DNA from: Methylomusa anaerophila
GTDB lineage: Bacteria; Bacillota; Negativicutes; Sporomusales; Sporomusaceae
Reading direction: 5' to 3'
Assembly: GCF_003966895.1 (NCBI RefSeq)
Contig: NZ_AP018449.1
Span: 813,424 to 877,423 of the forward strand
Length of the DNA stretch: 64,000 bases
Part shown: positions 35,886-45,773 of the stretch, piece after piece
How the letters are laid out: the number at the start of each line of letters is the position of its first letter
Position numbering within the stretch: the stretch's first letter is position 1
Made by a program: the position numbers and the translations under genes
The notes under the pieces: model-generated
Database searches by the model: none
Told to the model about the DNA's origin: nothing
What the model saw: only the letters and a program-made list of their open reading frames with translations

Positions 35886-36855
35886 TAATAAGACCCCCCT
35901 TGCAAAAATACATTGCATTATTCATATCCCAGGCAGAATAGCCCATGGTACTAATGTATTTAACATTCGAATAACTGCTTGGTTTTAAAAGCTTACGGAA
36001 TATGTTGTGCAGGAAGGAGAGTTTCCTTATAAATGCAAGGGCCCTTCTTACAATATAATGCATAATCACCAGTAATGCTCTAGGTACATGTACAACATAT
36101 CTTGCTCTTCCCATAGCCTTTTCATTGGTAATTATTTTACTTGCGGCAATCTTATTCTGATCACATATGTTAACAACACCCGTTACCGGCTGTGGCATAT
36201 CCAACCACACCGCTACAGCATTAACCGCATTGTTTAAAGAGCAGAAGTGAAATTCCTGGCCGCCTTTGCCAATAACATAGGCCAGACTATACTTCTTTAT
36301 ATATATCCGCTTATAAACATTATTCATTAGTTCCTCGCTATACACCGGCGCAAAACGAAATATAACATAATCCATACTATGAGTATCGGCGATTTGGGTC
36401 AGGGCAATCTCGGCCATATGTTTTGATTTTGCGTAATTACTGATGGGCATGCAGATATCTTCCTCGCTCAAAACAGCTTTATCATTTTGGCCGTATACGT
36501 CGACTGTGCTGGAAAATATCACCTTCGCGCCAAATTTTGCCGCCCATTCAAAAAGATTGCAGCTTGCAAGGTAATTCACTTTATAATACTGCTCCCAGGT
36601 ACGGGCGTTATCTTCCTTTATCTGGGCTATAGCCGCCAGGTGGACAACGGCCGTAATATTATATTTTAAGAACAATTCATGGACAGCCTCATGATTTGTA
36701 ATATCTGCCTGTTGATATGTAAAACCGGCGTCCTTAACGGAACTGTCCTGCTCTATGGAAATACCAAGTATGGTGCGGGAACAAGCTAATAACCGGCTGA
36801 CTATAGCTCTCCCAATAAACCCGTTGCAACCTGTCACAAGTATATATTCCTTCAT
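35872..36855 (-). CDS. NAD-dependent epimerase/dehydratase (SDR)
   Basis: 327 residues with VTGCNGFIGRAIV (nucleotide-binding), SSTVDVYGQNDKAVL and the catalytic Tyr-Lys pair in ISNYAKSKHMAEIAL. The family acts on nucleotide sugars (epimerase, dehydratase or reductase); the exact reaction is not clear. The ATG is preceded by AGAGGTGATCTT. The C-terminal region is longer and more hydrophobic than a typical 4-epimerase. Confidence 0.8.
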   Translation of the reverse strand: MKEYILVTGCNGFIGRAIVSRLLACSRTILGISIEQDSSVKDAGFTYQQADITNHEAVHELFLKYNITAVVHLAAIAQIKEDNARTWEQYYKVNYLASCNLFEWAAKFGAKVIFSSTVDVYGQNDKAVLSEEDICMPISNYAKSKHMAEIALTQIADTHSMDYVIFRFAPVYSEELMNNVYKRIYIKKYSLAYVIGKGGQEFHFCSLNNAVNAVAVWLDMPQPVTGVVNICDQNKIAASKIITNEKAMGRARYVVHVPRALLVIMHYIVRRALAFIRKLSFLHNIFRKLLKPSSYSNVKYISTMGYSAWDMNNAMYFCKGGLINEKN

Positions 36856-36899
36856 AAGATCACCTCTAGAAACAATGCCTCCGCCTCTCTTTAGCTTAA

Positions 36900-37748
36900 T
36901 TACGATTCACGCTTCGGTAATAATTCAGAACAGGAACGGAACCCAAATCCTCTATCCTGCATAGCGCTTAGAAATTTTAATAGTCTTTTACTATTTCCTT
37001 TCCTTCCCGTCTGAAACCTGAATGCATTCTTCCAACCGGCAACCTTAAGACCGTCCAAGGGCTCATCTGTTAGTTCAAAGGGATGCACATAAAATATAAA
37101 GTTATCCTCGTGTCTATAGTATTTTTTCATTAAATATTCCATAATTGGGGGAGGAAAAAGCCTGAAGTACCCGCAACTTGAAATAGGTATTGTTTTACCC
37201 ATTATATCTAAGGTCGGAATCTCAAATTCAACGCATCCATCCTTCTCAAAGACCAAACTTTCAATTTGCCTATACCCTGACATATCCAGGACATTATCGG
37301 GTTTCGGCCCCTTAAGTCGGATAAAACTGGCATCATATTGGAATCCACAATCCCATAGGATTGCAAGTTTATGGTTATCCATGGAAAAAAAAGGCGCCCG
37401 ATAGCCCACCACTGGTTTCGCAACGATATCCTCTAAGATTTGCTTGGCCTGCAAAGTTTCCTGGCGAAACTTTGTATCCGTCATTTCATGAATGACACCG
37501 TGGGTGTGACTATGGCAGGCAATTTCATGGCCCTGCTGGGAAAGTTGCCGGATAATATTCCTGTGTTCGCCGGCGATTTCCCCCACCACGAACACCGTCA
37601 TTCTAATACCTCTGGCGGCCACATTTTCGGTAAACGGAATTACCGCTCTTATGTAATTCCGGCCATGACCCATTTTATCGGCGTATGGCTTAAGGTAATC
37701 AAGGTGGCGCCATTCTTCAAGGTCGAGCGTCAACAGAAAGTTCTTCAT
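36900..37748 (-). CDS. Polysaccharide deacetylase (NodB homology)
   Basis: 282 residues. The metal-binding Asp lies in LTLDLEEWRHLDY and the HxxxH-type pair in IACHSHTHGVIHEM. GYRAPFFSMD is the third NodB motif, and FYVHPFEL near residue 220 closes the site. It resembles the deacetylases of exosortase-type exopolysaccharide loci. No signal peptide is visible, so it may act on cytosolic, lipid-linked sugars (inference). Its neighbour downstream is the SDR gene and upstream the initiating transferase. Confidence 0.87.
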   Translation of the reverse strand: MKNFLLTLDLEEWRHLDYLKPYADKMGHGRNYIRAVIPFTENVAARGIRMTVFVVGEIAGEHRNIIRQLSQQGHEIACHSHTHGVIHEMTDTKFRQETLQAKQILEDIVAKPVVGYRAPFFSMDNHKLAILWDCGFQYDASFIRLKGPKPDNVLDMSGYRQIESLVFEKDGCVEFEIPTLDIMGKTIPISSCGYFRLFPPPIMEYLMKKYYRHEDNFIFYVHPFELTDEPLDGLKVAGWKNAFRFQTGRKGNSKRLLKFLSAMQDRGFGFRSCSELLPKRES

Positions 37749-37761
37749 CGGAGTAGATCCT

Positions 37762-38412
37762 CTACCAGCTTATTTTTCTTTTATCAGACTTTAAATACGG
37801 GTAAGTTTGACTGCCGGGACTTCCTTTGGATCCCTCCACGATTCCTTCCCTTTTAAGTACACTGAATATTGTTTTGAAAAATATTTTTACATCAAAAACA
37901 AGGCTCATTCTTTCGACATATTCGCCGTCCAATTTGGCTTTGACATCTATGGGCAGCTCATCCCTGCCGTTAACCTGCGCCCAGCCTGTTAGTCCGGGAT
38001 ATATATCATTTACACCGTATTTGTCTCTTTCCGCTATCAAATCATACTGATTCCAAAGGGCGGGCCGCGGACCTATAATGCTCATCTCGCCCCTGAGTAT
38101 ATTTATAATCTGCGGTAACTCATCCAGACTTGACTTCCTAAGAAATTTACCAACGCTGGTTATAAATACATCAGGGTTTTGCAGCATATGGGTAGGCATA
38201 TCCTGGGGAGTATCAGTCCGCATGGTCCGGAATTTTAATATGTAAAATTCGCCCTTATTCTTGCCGATACGCCTCTGCTTAAAGAATACAGGTCCTTTGG
38301 AATTTATTTTGATAAGTACCGCTATAAGCAAAAATACCGGCCACAACAGTACCATAGCCATCAGAGATAAAATAAAATCCAAAATTCGTTTAATAGCAGG
38401 ATAAACTTTCAT
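37762..38412 (-). CDS. Undecaprenyl-phosphate sugar phosphotransferase (WcaJ/EpsL-type initiator)
   Basis: The priming enzyme of the pathway transfers a sugar-1-phosphate to undecaprenyl phosphate at the inner membrane. The 216-residue core has one hydrophobic N-terminal helix (FILSLMAMVLLWPVFLLIAVL), then GPVFFKQRRIGKNKGEF, KFRTM, SLDELPQIINILRGEMSIIGPRP and PGLTGWAQVNGRD, the conserved bacterial sugar transferase domain. I use the ATG at 38412 with AAGGTGG upstream. The open frame reaches 38538 but that part consists of near-repeats (FRVLRVLRV) overlapping the preceding gene. Confidence 0.92.
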   Translation of the reverse strand: MKVYPAIKRILDFILSLMAMVLLWPVFLLIAVLIKINSKGPVFFKQRRIGKNKGEFYILKFRTMRTDTPQDMPTHMLQNPDVFITSVGKFLRKSSLDELPQIINILRGEMSIIGPRPALWNQYDLIAERDKYGVNDIYPGLTGWAQVNGRDELPIDVKAKLDGEYVERMSLVFDVKIFFKTIFSVLKREGIVEGSKGSPGSQTYPYLKSDKRKISW

Positions 38413-38474
38413 ATAACCCACCACCTTTAAAATCATTTCCTCTGAAACTCTTAAAACTCTTAAAACTCTGAATT

Positions 38475-39056
38475 TCAGAGGATCGTCTGGTTTTCCGCGA
38501 TCTTGCCGTCCGGCAGAATAAATCTCTCGGCCAAACACGCCCCTGTTTTTACGCAGGAACCGGCGCCTATATAAGACAGCCTGCCCACTGTCGACATGCT
38601 CCTTACAACCGCGCCTGATGAAATATGGACACCGTTGCCTATTTCACAATCATGGTCGATACAAGCATTTATATTAATAATGCAACCTTTACCGATGCGG
38701 CTGTTTGTGTTAACCACCGCCCCGGGGAGCACGACTGTGCCTTCGCCAATCAAGCCGTACTTGCTCACATATGCTCCGGGATGAATAACGGCAGGAATTT
38801 TATAACCGGTATCCAAAAGTTTATCTATCCAAAGCAGTCTTTTTTCATTATCGCCGATTGCAACGAAAGCAAATTCAAATTCGGCAACAAAGTTAACATA
38901 GTCATTTAATTTTCCGAAAATACCAAAGTTAAAAACATGGGTAATATCTGTCCTGTCATCAAGAAAAGCGATTTTTGTCCACTTGCCTTGGAACTCAGCA
39001 GCTTCAGCGACAACTTTGCCATGTCCGCCGGCGCCGATAATAAGCAAATTACTCAT
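38475..39056 (-). CDS. PglD/NeuD-family sugar O- or N-acyltransferase
   Basis: 193 residues: a Rossmann-like N-domain (LLIIGAGGHGKVVAEAAEF, AFLDDRTD) followed by a hexapeptide left-handed beta-helix (GLIGEGTVVLPGAVVNTNSRIGKGCIININACIDHDCEIGNGVHI). This is the PglD/NeuD/EpsM architecture, which N-acetylates UDP-4-amino-sugars or O-acetylates sialic acid. No aminotransferase for a 4-amino sugar was seen in the locus, so the substrate is open. The start at 39056 matches the family's usual N-terminus; an ATG five codons upstream is possible. Confidence 0.9.
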   Translation of the reverse strand: MSNLLIIGAGGHGKVVAEAAEFQGKWTKIAFLDDRTDITHVFNFGIFGKLNDYVNFVAEFEFAFVAIGDNEKRLLWIDKLLDTGYKIPAVIHPGAYVSKYGLIGEGTVVLPGAVVNTNSRIGKGCIININACIDHDCEIGNGVHISSGAVVRSMSTVGRLSYIGAGSCVKTGACLAERFILPDGKIAENQTIL

Positions 39057-39181
39057 TGTTCTTATCACCATCTCCGGGCGAAATTATCGAGTGTCTTTCC
39101 CGCCGGCATAGAAAGGGGAAACTCAGAAAATGAATTTCCCCGCTATGCAATAATTTTCGAAATTGGTCCTTAACTGCTGAA

Positions 39182-40633
39182 TTACTCGCCAACAGCCTGT
39201 TTACCGGTTAGCTGCCGGTGAAACCGCCGCCAGTTATAACCCCAACCGCTTTCATAGCCGGATCGCCCAAAGCCGATATACAGCAGGCCTGCTTCCTGAG
39301 CAACGCCAGGATCGACTATATTTCTTCCATCCACAAATACTTTGCTGCCGGTCATCCGCTCAGCCAATTGCTCCAACGGCAACCGCCGGAATTCGTCCCA
39401 TTCCGTTATCAACAGCACTGCGTCACAGCCTGATGCCAGCTGCAAAACATCATCGGTATATTCAACGGCTAATTCGGGATAATAGGCTTTGCAGTTGGGC
39501 ATGGCAATAGGATCGAAGGCTTTAACACGGGCCCCCATTTCTACTAAATAGCGAATAATATCCAAGGCCGGAGCATCACGCAAATCATCGGTATCCGGTT
39601 TAAAAGACAATCCCAGCAAGCCGATAGTTCTCCCCCGGACAACTTTCAGACTCTCCTGCAGCTTTTCAATCATGCGGCTGCGTTGCCTTTTATTAACAGC
39701 TACGGCTGCAGAAATGATCGGCATTTCATACGCATATTCCAAGCCGGTATTGATTATGGCGGCAGTATCTTTGCCAAAGCAACTGCCACCCCAGCCTACA
39801 CCGGCCTGCAGAAAACGGCTGCCGATTCTTTTGTCCAGGCCGATACCCCGGGCAACCTCGGTAACATCGGCGCCCACTTTTTCGCACAGACCGCTGATTT
39901 CATTGATATAACTGATTTTCGTGGCCAGGAATGAATTAGCAGCATATTTTATCATCTCCGCGCTGGTTACATCCGTTGTAATCAGCGCCGGGAGAGGAAA
40001 CCCTTCGGGACGGGGGCAGGCTTTGGGGGCGGCGAAGGTTTGCTCCAGCAGGGGAGCATACATATTGCGCAGGCTGTTCAAAGCTTCCGTGTTTTTGGCG
40101 CCGATAACAATGCGGTCAGGATAAAAAGTATCATGCACCGCCAAGCCTTCCCGGAGAAATTCGGGATTGGAGGCCACGGCAAAATTTGCCTGGCGATTTT
40201 GTTTATGTAGGATGGAGGAAATTATCATTTCCGTGCGCTGGGCTGTTCCCACCGGCACTGTTGATTTGTTCACCACAACCTGAAATTTTTCGCCATGGAG
40301 ATAATTTACAATCTCGGTTACAGCCGCTTCCATGTAAGACAGGTCTGCCTTTCCCGATTTGGCGGAAGGCGTACCTACAGCCAGAATAATGACATCCGCA
40401 TCCTTACAATCCGTATACTGCGTAGTAAAACTAAGCTTATCGGCGGCGACTTTCAGTAAATCTTCAATACCAGGCTCATATATCGGGGATTGACCCGCTT
40501 TTAACATCCGTATTTTTTTTTCATCAATGTCTATACACACTACATCATGACCGATACCGGCTAAACAAACCCCTGTAGTTAAGCCGACATAGCCTGTTCC
40601 TACAATACATACCTTTAAATTTTTTCTACTCAT
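39182..40633 (-). CDS. ugd: UDP-glucose 6-dehydrogenase
   Basis: Oxidises UDP-glucose to UDP-glucuronate with two NAD. The 483-residue product has VCIVGTGYVGLTTGVCLA at the N-terminus, NPEFLREGLAVHD, the catalytic-Cys motif GWGGSCFGKDTAAI near residue 260, and GLSFKPDTDDLRDAP. The start at 40633 follows AAAGGA by eight bases; the longer frame to 40660 has no site. It feeds the epimerase at 25089. It may act on UDP-glucose or a related NDP-sugar such as GDP-mannose, but position next to galU-related genes favours UDP-glucose. Confidence 0.92.
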   Translation of the reverse strand: MSRKNLKVCIVGTGYVGLTTGVCLAGIGHDVVCIDIDEKKIRMLKAGQSPIYEPGIEDLLKVAADKLSFTTQYTDCKDADVIILAVGTPSAKSGKADLSYMEAAVTEIVNYLHGEKFQVVVNKSTVPVGTAQRTEMIISSILHKQNRQANFAVASNPEFLREGLAVHDTFYPDRIVIGAKNTEALNSLRNMYAPLLEQTFAAPKACPRPEGFPLPALITTDVTSAEMIKYAANSFLATKISYINEISGLCEKVGADVTEVARGIGLDKRIGSRFLQAGVGWGGSCFGKDTAAIINTGLEYAYEMPIISAAVAVNKRQRSRMIEKLQESLKVVRGRTIGLLGLSFKPDTDDLRDAPALDIIRYLVEMGARVKAFDPIAMPNCKAYYPELAVEYTDDVLQLASGCDAVLLITEWDEFRRLPLEQLAERMTGSKVFVDGRNIVDPGVAQEAGLLYIGFGRSGYESGWGYNWRRFHRQLTGKQAVGE

Positions 40634-40716
40634 TTTTTCATTCCTTTCCTTTCGTTTCATTGCTATTTCATTGATACATTGAAATATATTGATATTTTTT
40701 TGATAATTGATATTTT

Positions 40717-42642
40717 TTACGCCCCTAAATCCGATACAGGTTGATACTGCGCCTCGCCGGGCATAGATTGATGAGCCGATTGAGTTTTTGCGTCAAGCTT
40801 CAGCTCATTGGTATCTATGCCATAATATTTCAATTGGGAACTATGATAGGTCGGTATCAATTTAGCAAGCCAATAGATAACTTGCTCCGGATCCATTACT
40901 GACTGTAAAGACTGCAAAGCCCGCGCTAATTGCCGTTCATCTACCCTCTTTAGATTGGCTACGAAAATCTTCTCATGTTTAGTTGAAGCCGTACCCTCTT
41001 CCGCCGTCAGCAATTCTTCGAAAAGCTTCTCACCCGGTCTTAAGCCGGTAAACTTGATCTCAATGTCTCTACCCGGCTTCAAGCCGGAAAGTTCAATCAG
41101 GTCGGACGCCATATCGACAATTTTCACCGGTTCACCCATATCCAAAACAAATACTTCACCGCCGCTGGCCATGGAGCCGGCTTGCAGGACAAGCTGCGAC
41201 GCTTCCGGGATGGTCATGAAGTATCGCTTCATGTCCGGGTGGGTTATGGTAACCGGACCGCCCATGGCGATTTGACGCCGAAACAGCGGGACAACACTGC
41301 CGCGACTGCCGAGGACATTGCCGAACCTTACAGCAGCAAACTTGGTTTTGCTCACAACGTTCATAGTCTGAACAATAAGTTCAGCTACCCGTTTGGTTGC
41401 GCCCATAACGCTGGTAGGATTCACGGCCTTGTCGGTCGAGATCATGATAAAGGTCTCGGCGCCTATTTTGTCGGCGGCCTGCGCAACGTTTCTGGTGCCG
41501 AAAATATTGTTCCGTACCGCTTCCTCCGGTTGGGCCTCCATGAGCGGTACATGCTTATGCGCCGCGGCATGGAACACCACCTGAGGTTTGAAACGGGCGA
41601 AAACATTGTTAATCCGTTTCTCATCGCGAACGTCGGCGATAACCGGTTCAATGGCAAAATTGTTGTATTTTTCCCGCAGCTCCCGGTCAATTTCGTAAAT
41701 ACTATTTTCACCTTTGCCTAATAATACAAGCATCTGGGGTGAACGCTTGGCGATCTGGCGGCAGAGTTCCGAACCGATGGACCCGCCTGCCCCGGTCACC
41801 AGGACCCGTTTACCTTTAAGATAGCCGGCTATTTGTTCCAAATCCAGTTTAACCGGGTCCCGCCGCAAAAGATCTTCCAGGTCGACATTCCTTAATTGCT
41901 GCACAGTTACTTTGCCGTCAATCAATTCATAGATACCGGGGACAACCTTAACTGTACAGCCGGTTTTTTTGCATACCTGGACAATTTCCCGCAGCTGTGA
42001 TCCTGCCAGCGAGGGAATGGCGACAATGATTTCATCGACCTTATATTCCTCCGCTACTTGCCTGATATCCTGGCTCTTGCCTAAAACCTTGGCCTGAAAG
42101 AGCATTTTGCTTTGTTTGTAGTCATCGTCGTCGATAAAGCCGACAAGTTTTTTGGTATCGTAGTAGCGCTGGCAGATTTCTCTGGCAATCATGGCCCCGG
42201 CATCCCCGGCGCCGACGATAAGTGTCCTGGTGGTCTGTTCATTTTGCCGTTGACGCATAAAGGACAGAACCCGGATAAACATTCGGCTGGCGCCTACGAA
42301 GACAATAACCAGCAGCCAGTTGATAACAGCGAGGCTGCGGGGCAAATCCACGCCAATGGCGTACATAAAAACACTTATAATAATGGAGCTTGCCGTTACG
42401 GCGCCAATGATACCCAATAACTCGCTGATACTGGCATAGCGCCATAAGCGGTGATACAAGCCGAAAAAGTAAAATGTAACCAACCGGACCACAATTATTT
42501 CCGGCAGGGAATCAATAAACAGCTTATAGTAATAAGGATCCACTACGCCTTCGAAGCGGAGATACAAGGCAATAAACGGCACTGCGGCGACAACGAAGGC
42601 ATCTATTAACATTAGGCTAAACGAAAGAACTCTATGTCGCAT
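40717..42642 (-). CDS. capD: Membrane nucleoside-diphosphate-sugar 4,6-dehydratase/epimerase (CapD/WbpM-like)
   Basis: 641 residues: about four N-terminal transmembrane helices, a first Rossmann domain (RTLIVGAGDAGAMIAREI) and a second SDR domain with VLVTGAGGSIGSELCRQI near residue 285 and the catalytic STDKAVNPTSVMGATKR near residue 395. This architecture is typical of UDP-GlcNAc 4,6-dehydratases of polysaccharide loci, with the Met-Lys pair in place of Tyr-x-x-x-Lys. It lies downstream of the BY-kinase and supplies a deoxy- or aminosugar precursor. Confidence 0.92.
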   Translation of the reverse strand: MRHRVLSFSLMLIDAFVVAAVPFIALYLRFEGVVDPYYYKLFIDSLPEIIVVRLVTFYFFGLYHRLWRYASISELLGIIGAVTASSIIISVFMYAIGVDLPRSLAVINWLLVIVFVGASRMFIRVLSFMRQRQNEQTTRTLIVGAGDAGAMIAREICQRYYDTKKLVGFIDDDDYKQSKMLFQAKVLGKSQDIRQVAEEYKVDEIIVAIPSLAGSQLREIVQVCKKTGCTVKVVPGIYELIDGKVTVQQLRNVDLEDLLRRDPVKLDLEQIAGYLKGKRVLVTGAGGSIGSELCRQIAKRSPQMLVLLGKGENSIYEIDRELREKYNNFAIEPVIADVRDEKRINNVFARFKPQVVFHAAAHKHVPLMEAQPEEAVRNNIFGTRNVAQAADKIGAETFIMISTDKAVNPTSVMGATKRVAELIVQTMNVVSKTKFAAVRFGNVLGSRGSVVPLFRRQIAMGGPVTITHPDMKRYFMTIPEASQLVLQAGSMASGGEVFVLDMGEPVKIVDMASDLIELSGLKPGRDIEIKFTGLRPGEKLFEELLTAEEGTASTKHEKIFVANLKRVDERQLARALQSLQSVMDPEQVIYWLAKLIPTYHSSQLKYYGIDTNELKLDAKTQSAHQSMPGEAQYQPVSDLGA

Positions 42643-42723
42643 AACACCCTCCCAACATTCATCTGATTTGTTGAATTAACTTTCTATCAATCTCTTCAAT
42701 TTCTTAATTTTATTTCCGGTTTA

Positions 42724-43440
42724 TCACTGCCGTTTACCATTACCATAGTCGTAATAGTAATAAGCCTGTTCCTCTTCCATCTCAACCCGGTTTAATACTA
42801 CCCCCAGCAGATGCCCGTTAGCCCGTAACAACTGTTCCTTGGCCTTCTGGGCTATCTCCGGTCTTACGGTTCCGGAATTCATGACAAGAAGAATACCGTC
42901 CACTTGCGATGCGAGTACGCAGGCATCGGTAACTGCCACAACCGGCGGCGAGTCCACAATCACATAATCAAATTTTTCTTTCAGACCTTTAAGCAATTGT
43001 TGCATCTTTGCCGACCCCAGAAGTTCCGATGGATTAGGGGGTATGGGTCCGCTGGGCAAAAGGGCCAGATTAGCGATATACGTGTCCTGCACAATAACCT
43101 CGGTTCCTTCAACCAGAATGTTGGTCACCCCCACATTTTTTTGATTGAAGGTTCTATATTGGACAGGTTTGCGCAGGTCGCAATCGACAAGGACCACCTG
43201 TTTCCCCGCCTGGGCCAAAGCCACGGCCGTGTTAGCCGCTGTCGTTGATTTTCCGGCCCCGGGATCGGCGCTGGTAAACATAATGGTTTTTAATTCTCTG
43301 TCCGGCGTCCCATACTGAATATTAGTCCTAAGGGTGCGGTAGGCCTCAGCAACCGGGGACTGGGCCTGTTCCTGCATGATTAATTGCGGTTTACTGCTAC
43401 TTCTTGAGGCCCGATGTTTCGGCTGATGTTTAGACGCCAT
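42724..43440 (-). CDS. BY-type tyrosine kinase, CpsD/Wzc cytoplasmic domain
   Basis: 238 residues with Walker A (TSADPGAGKSTTAANTA), Walker A' (VVLVDCDLRKP) and Walker B-like (FDYVIVDSPP) motifs, and a C-terminal tyrosine cluster (QAYYYYDYG) that is the usual autophosphorylation site. In capsule loci it is activated by the Wzz partner and controls polymerisation. I use the ATG at 43440 after GAGGGG. The last 11 bases of the Wzz gene overlap this start, so the pair is translationally coupled and functions as a split Wzc. Confidence 0.92.
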   Translation of the reverse strand: MASKHQPKHRASRSSSKPQLIMQEQAQSPVAEAYRTLRTNIQYGTPDRELKTIMFTSADPGAGKSTTAANTAVALAQAGKQVVLVDCDLRKPVQYRTFNQKNVGVTNILVEGTEVIVQDTYIANLALLPSGPIPPNPSELLGSAKMQQLLKGLKEKFDYVIVDSPPVVAVTDACVLASQVDGILLVMNSGTVRPEIAQKAKEQLLRANGHLLGVVLNRVEMEEEQAYYYYDYGNGKRQ

Positions 43441-44971
43441 TTGCTTTCCCCTCACTCCCGGGTAAGTTGAATTTGTTTGAAATTTTATTCCAAAAACCGG
43501 TTTGCGGTGGCTCCGCTGAGCCATTGAATTGGGGAATACTGCCAAGCACAGGCAAATCCAGATAATGTCTCACATCTTCGGCGGTACGAATGGTCCTCGT
43601 CATGTATTCAGATACCAAGGCCAGCCCCGTACCGAAAAAGATTCCTGCTACTGCCGCCACAGCAGTGTATAATAGCGGCTTCGGCTTAATGGGCTTGTCG
43701 GGAAGAGCGGCGATCTCAACAACCTGAACTTCGGTTGGCTGCATTACTTCACTAATTCGCGCTTCCTCATAACGCTTGGCAAGCATGGTGTATTTTTCCT
43801 GCGTTACCGCCACATCCCGCATCACCCGGACTAAGCCTTGCTCCTTGGCCGGAAGCTTGTCTATTTCCTTTTCCCTGTCGCTTATAAGCTGGTCGATAGT
43901 GCCCGCTTGGGCAGTAGCAGCGGCAATTTCAGCTTCCGCCTGGATTTTGTTTTGCAAAAGCCCCTGGTGAATCGGATTCATGGACGGAGCTTCGGCATTC
44001 ACCGTACGGGTAACTTCCGTATCCAGCTTGGTTTTTGTTTCAGCTATTGCAGCCCTGACTTCCATTACCTGGGGATGTTTATCCGTGTATTTCTGTACCA
44101 AGCCTGCTAATTGCACTTCCAGTTCCGCAAGTTTGCTTTTGTACTGTTGAATCAGCGGACTGTCGGCGACAAAGCCTTGTTTCTCCTGGGACAGTTGTTG
44201 TTGGGTACTATTTAGTTTGGCTTCCGCCGCCGACTGGGCCACAGAATTTTCGGCTTGCAGCTTAACAATACTTGAATACCTGTCTACCAAGTCTTTGGTC
44301 TGGTCATTGGCAGCTACCATTTTCTCATTCCGTTTGTATTCTTCCAGTGCCTTCTCGGCTTCTTCCAGCTCTTTTTTGGATTCTTCCAGCCGTTGGCCGA
44401 TAAATTCACGCACCGCCGACTGCTCAGAACGGGATAACGAAGTAAGCTTTTCTATAAATGTGTTAACAAGAGTATTTGCCAATAGCTGTGCTTCTGCCGG
44501 TGAATCGCCCTGGGCCCTGACTTCCAGTATTTCCGTATCTTTTATCGGCTGAGTGGTAATCCGCTTCAGCATGTCATTATATTTCGGGAGGCTTTGAACC
44601 GGCTCCAGTCCCCTGAGACTGCGACTCCAGTTAATCAGTTTTTGAAAATATGAGGCTTCTTCATTTGATTCCACTCTTGCGAATGCGGTTTCTACCACTT
44701 CCTGGCTTTTCAGTATCTCGGCATAAGTTGCCATGAGCTGTTTGGCATTGATAATGTTGGCCATGCCGACAGGAGCATCGGCCAATTGGGAATCAGCCAG
44801 TCCTTTTGGCTGTTTAACCCGCAAACTGCTTTGCGCCTCGAAGGTAGGCGACATAGCCAAGCTCAGCACCGCCACCGCGATCGTCATGCCAAGAAATACG
44901 GAAATTATTAGCTTGCGCCGTTTTTTTAATGTCTTGATAACATCTTTTAATTCTATTGTTGTTTCATTCAC
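43430..44971 (-). CDS. Wzz/GumC-type chain-length determinant (polysaccharide co-polymerase)
   Basis: 513 residues: an N-terminal cytosolic tail, TM1 (LIISVFLGMTIAVAVLSLAM), a long coiled-coil periplasmic region rich in Glu, Lys and Gln (about residues 190-380, with repeated ETKTKL-type heptads), and TM2 (LLYTAVAAVAGIFFGTGLALVS) near residue 440. It controls polymer length with the separate BY-kinase. GGAGGT lies eight bases before the ATG at 44971. Confidence 0.92.
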   Translation of the reverse strand: MNETTIELKDVIKTLKKRRKLIISVFLGMTIAVAVLSLAMSPTFEAQSSLRVKQPKGLADSQLADAPVGMANIINAKQLMATYAEILKSQEVVETAFARVESNEEASYFQKLINWSRSLRGLEPVQSLPKYNDMLKRITTQPIKDTEILEVRAQGDSPAEAQLLANTLVNTFIEKLTSLSRSEQSAVREFIGQRLEESKKELEEAEKALEEYKRNEKMVAANDQTKDLVDRYSSIVKLQAENSVAQSAAEAKLNSTQQQLSQEKQGFVADSPLIQQYKSKLAELEVQLAGLVQKYTDKHPQVMEVRAAIAETKTKLDTEVTRTVNAEAPSMNPIHQGLLQNKIQAEAEIAAATAQAGTIDQLISDREKEIDKLPAKEQGLVRVMRDVAVTQEKYTMLAKRYEEARISEVMQPTEVQVVEIAALPDKPIKPKPLLYTAVAAVAGIFFGTGLALVSEYMTRTIRTAEDVRHYLDLPVLGSIPQFNGSAEPPQTGFWNKISNKFNLPGSEGKANGV

Positions 44972-45048
44972 TTTTGACCTCCAACAATAATTAGATTTAT
45001 AGTTGTCGTAATAAGTAGTAAGTTATAAGTTATTGGTAAAAGTTATTG

Positions 45049-45675
45049 TTAAAAACCTGAAATAGCTCTAATAAGCGGCAATATATCAAGTCTAAAGTCA
45101 ACCCTATCATTATCAGTCAGATATACTACATCACCTTCATTCAAAGTATAGTTTTGGGACATGTCACCCTTGTTTAACAGATCATACAAATTTGCTTTCA
45201 ATGGCTCGGACTCGCCGGTGTTTCCATTGCGAATAATAAAAATTTTCTTCTTGGCCGCATCCTTGGTATAACCGCCGGCAATACCCACCGCGTCGAGCAA
45301 GTTGTGTTGTTTTTCCAATTCATACAAACCGGGTTTTGCTACTTGCCCCAGCACATAAACGCGGGTAGTATGGAACTTGCCAACATTGACTGCGACCTTG
45401 GGATCCCTGATATATTCACTCAGCGATGAGGTTAGCGCCTCACTTAACCCCGCTGGTGAAACCCCTGCTGCTTGTACCTCACCAACCAAGGGAACGGCTA
45501 TTTTCCCGTCCGGTCTGATGATTACTTCCTTAACCTGCAATTCCTGAATACCCCACACACTAATGGAGAGAACGTCACCCGGGCTCAGTTGATAGCCGCC
45601 GTCTACAGCCATACTTGTAAAAGGCAGCAGCATCAGCACTGTAATCATCAATACTCTTGCTATTTTTTTAATCAT
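45049..45675 (-). CDS. Outer-membrane polysaccharide export protein (Wza-like, short)
   Basis: 208 residues. A signal peptide (IARVLMITVLMLLPFTSMA) has no lipobox Cys, so this is unlike lipidated Wza. A polysaccharide-export domain (YQLSPGDVLSISVWG) and one SLBB-type domain (VYVLGQVAKPGLYEL) follow. The protein lacks the extra SLBB copy and C-terminal helix of E. coli Wza, so it may pair with another pore protein. GGAGGGG precedes the ATG at 45675. It is the first structural gene of the locus and evidence for a diderm envelope. Confidence 0.9.
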   Translation of the reverse strand: MIKKIARVLMITVLMLLPFTSMAVDGGYQLSPGDVLSISVWGIQELQVKEVIIRPDGKIAVPLVGEVQAAGVSPAGLSEALTSSLSEYIRDPKVAVNVGKFHTTRVYVLGQVAKPGLYELEKQHNLLDAVGIAGGYTKDAAKKKIFIIRNGNTGESEPLKANLYDLLNKGDMSQNYTLNEGDVVYLTDNDRVDFRLDILPLIRAISGF

Positions 45676-45773
45676 AATTAACCCCTCCATTTCGTAATTG
45701 CTGCAAAAATTTTATGTTAATTTTAAACCAGGATCCACTTTCCGCTTGCCAATGATTATTGATTATTTCTGAG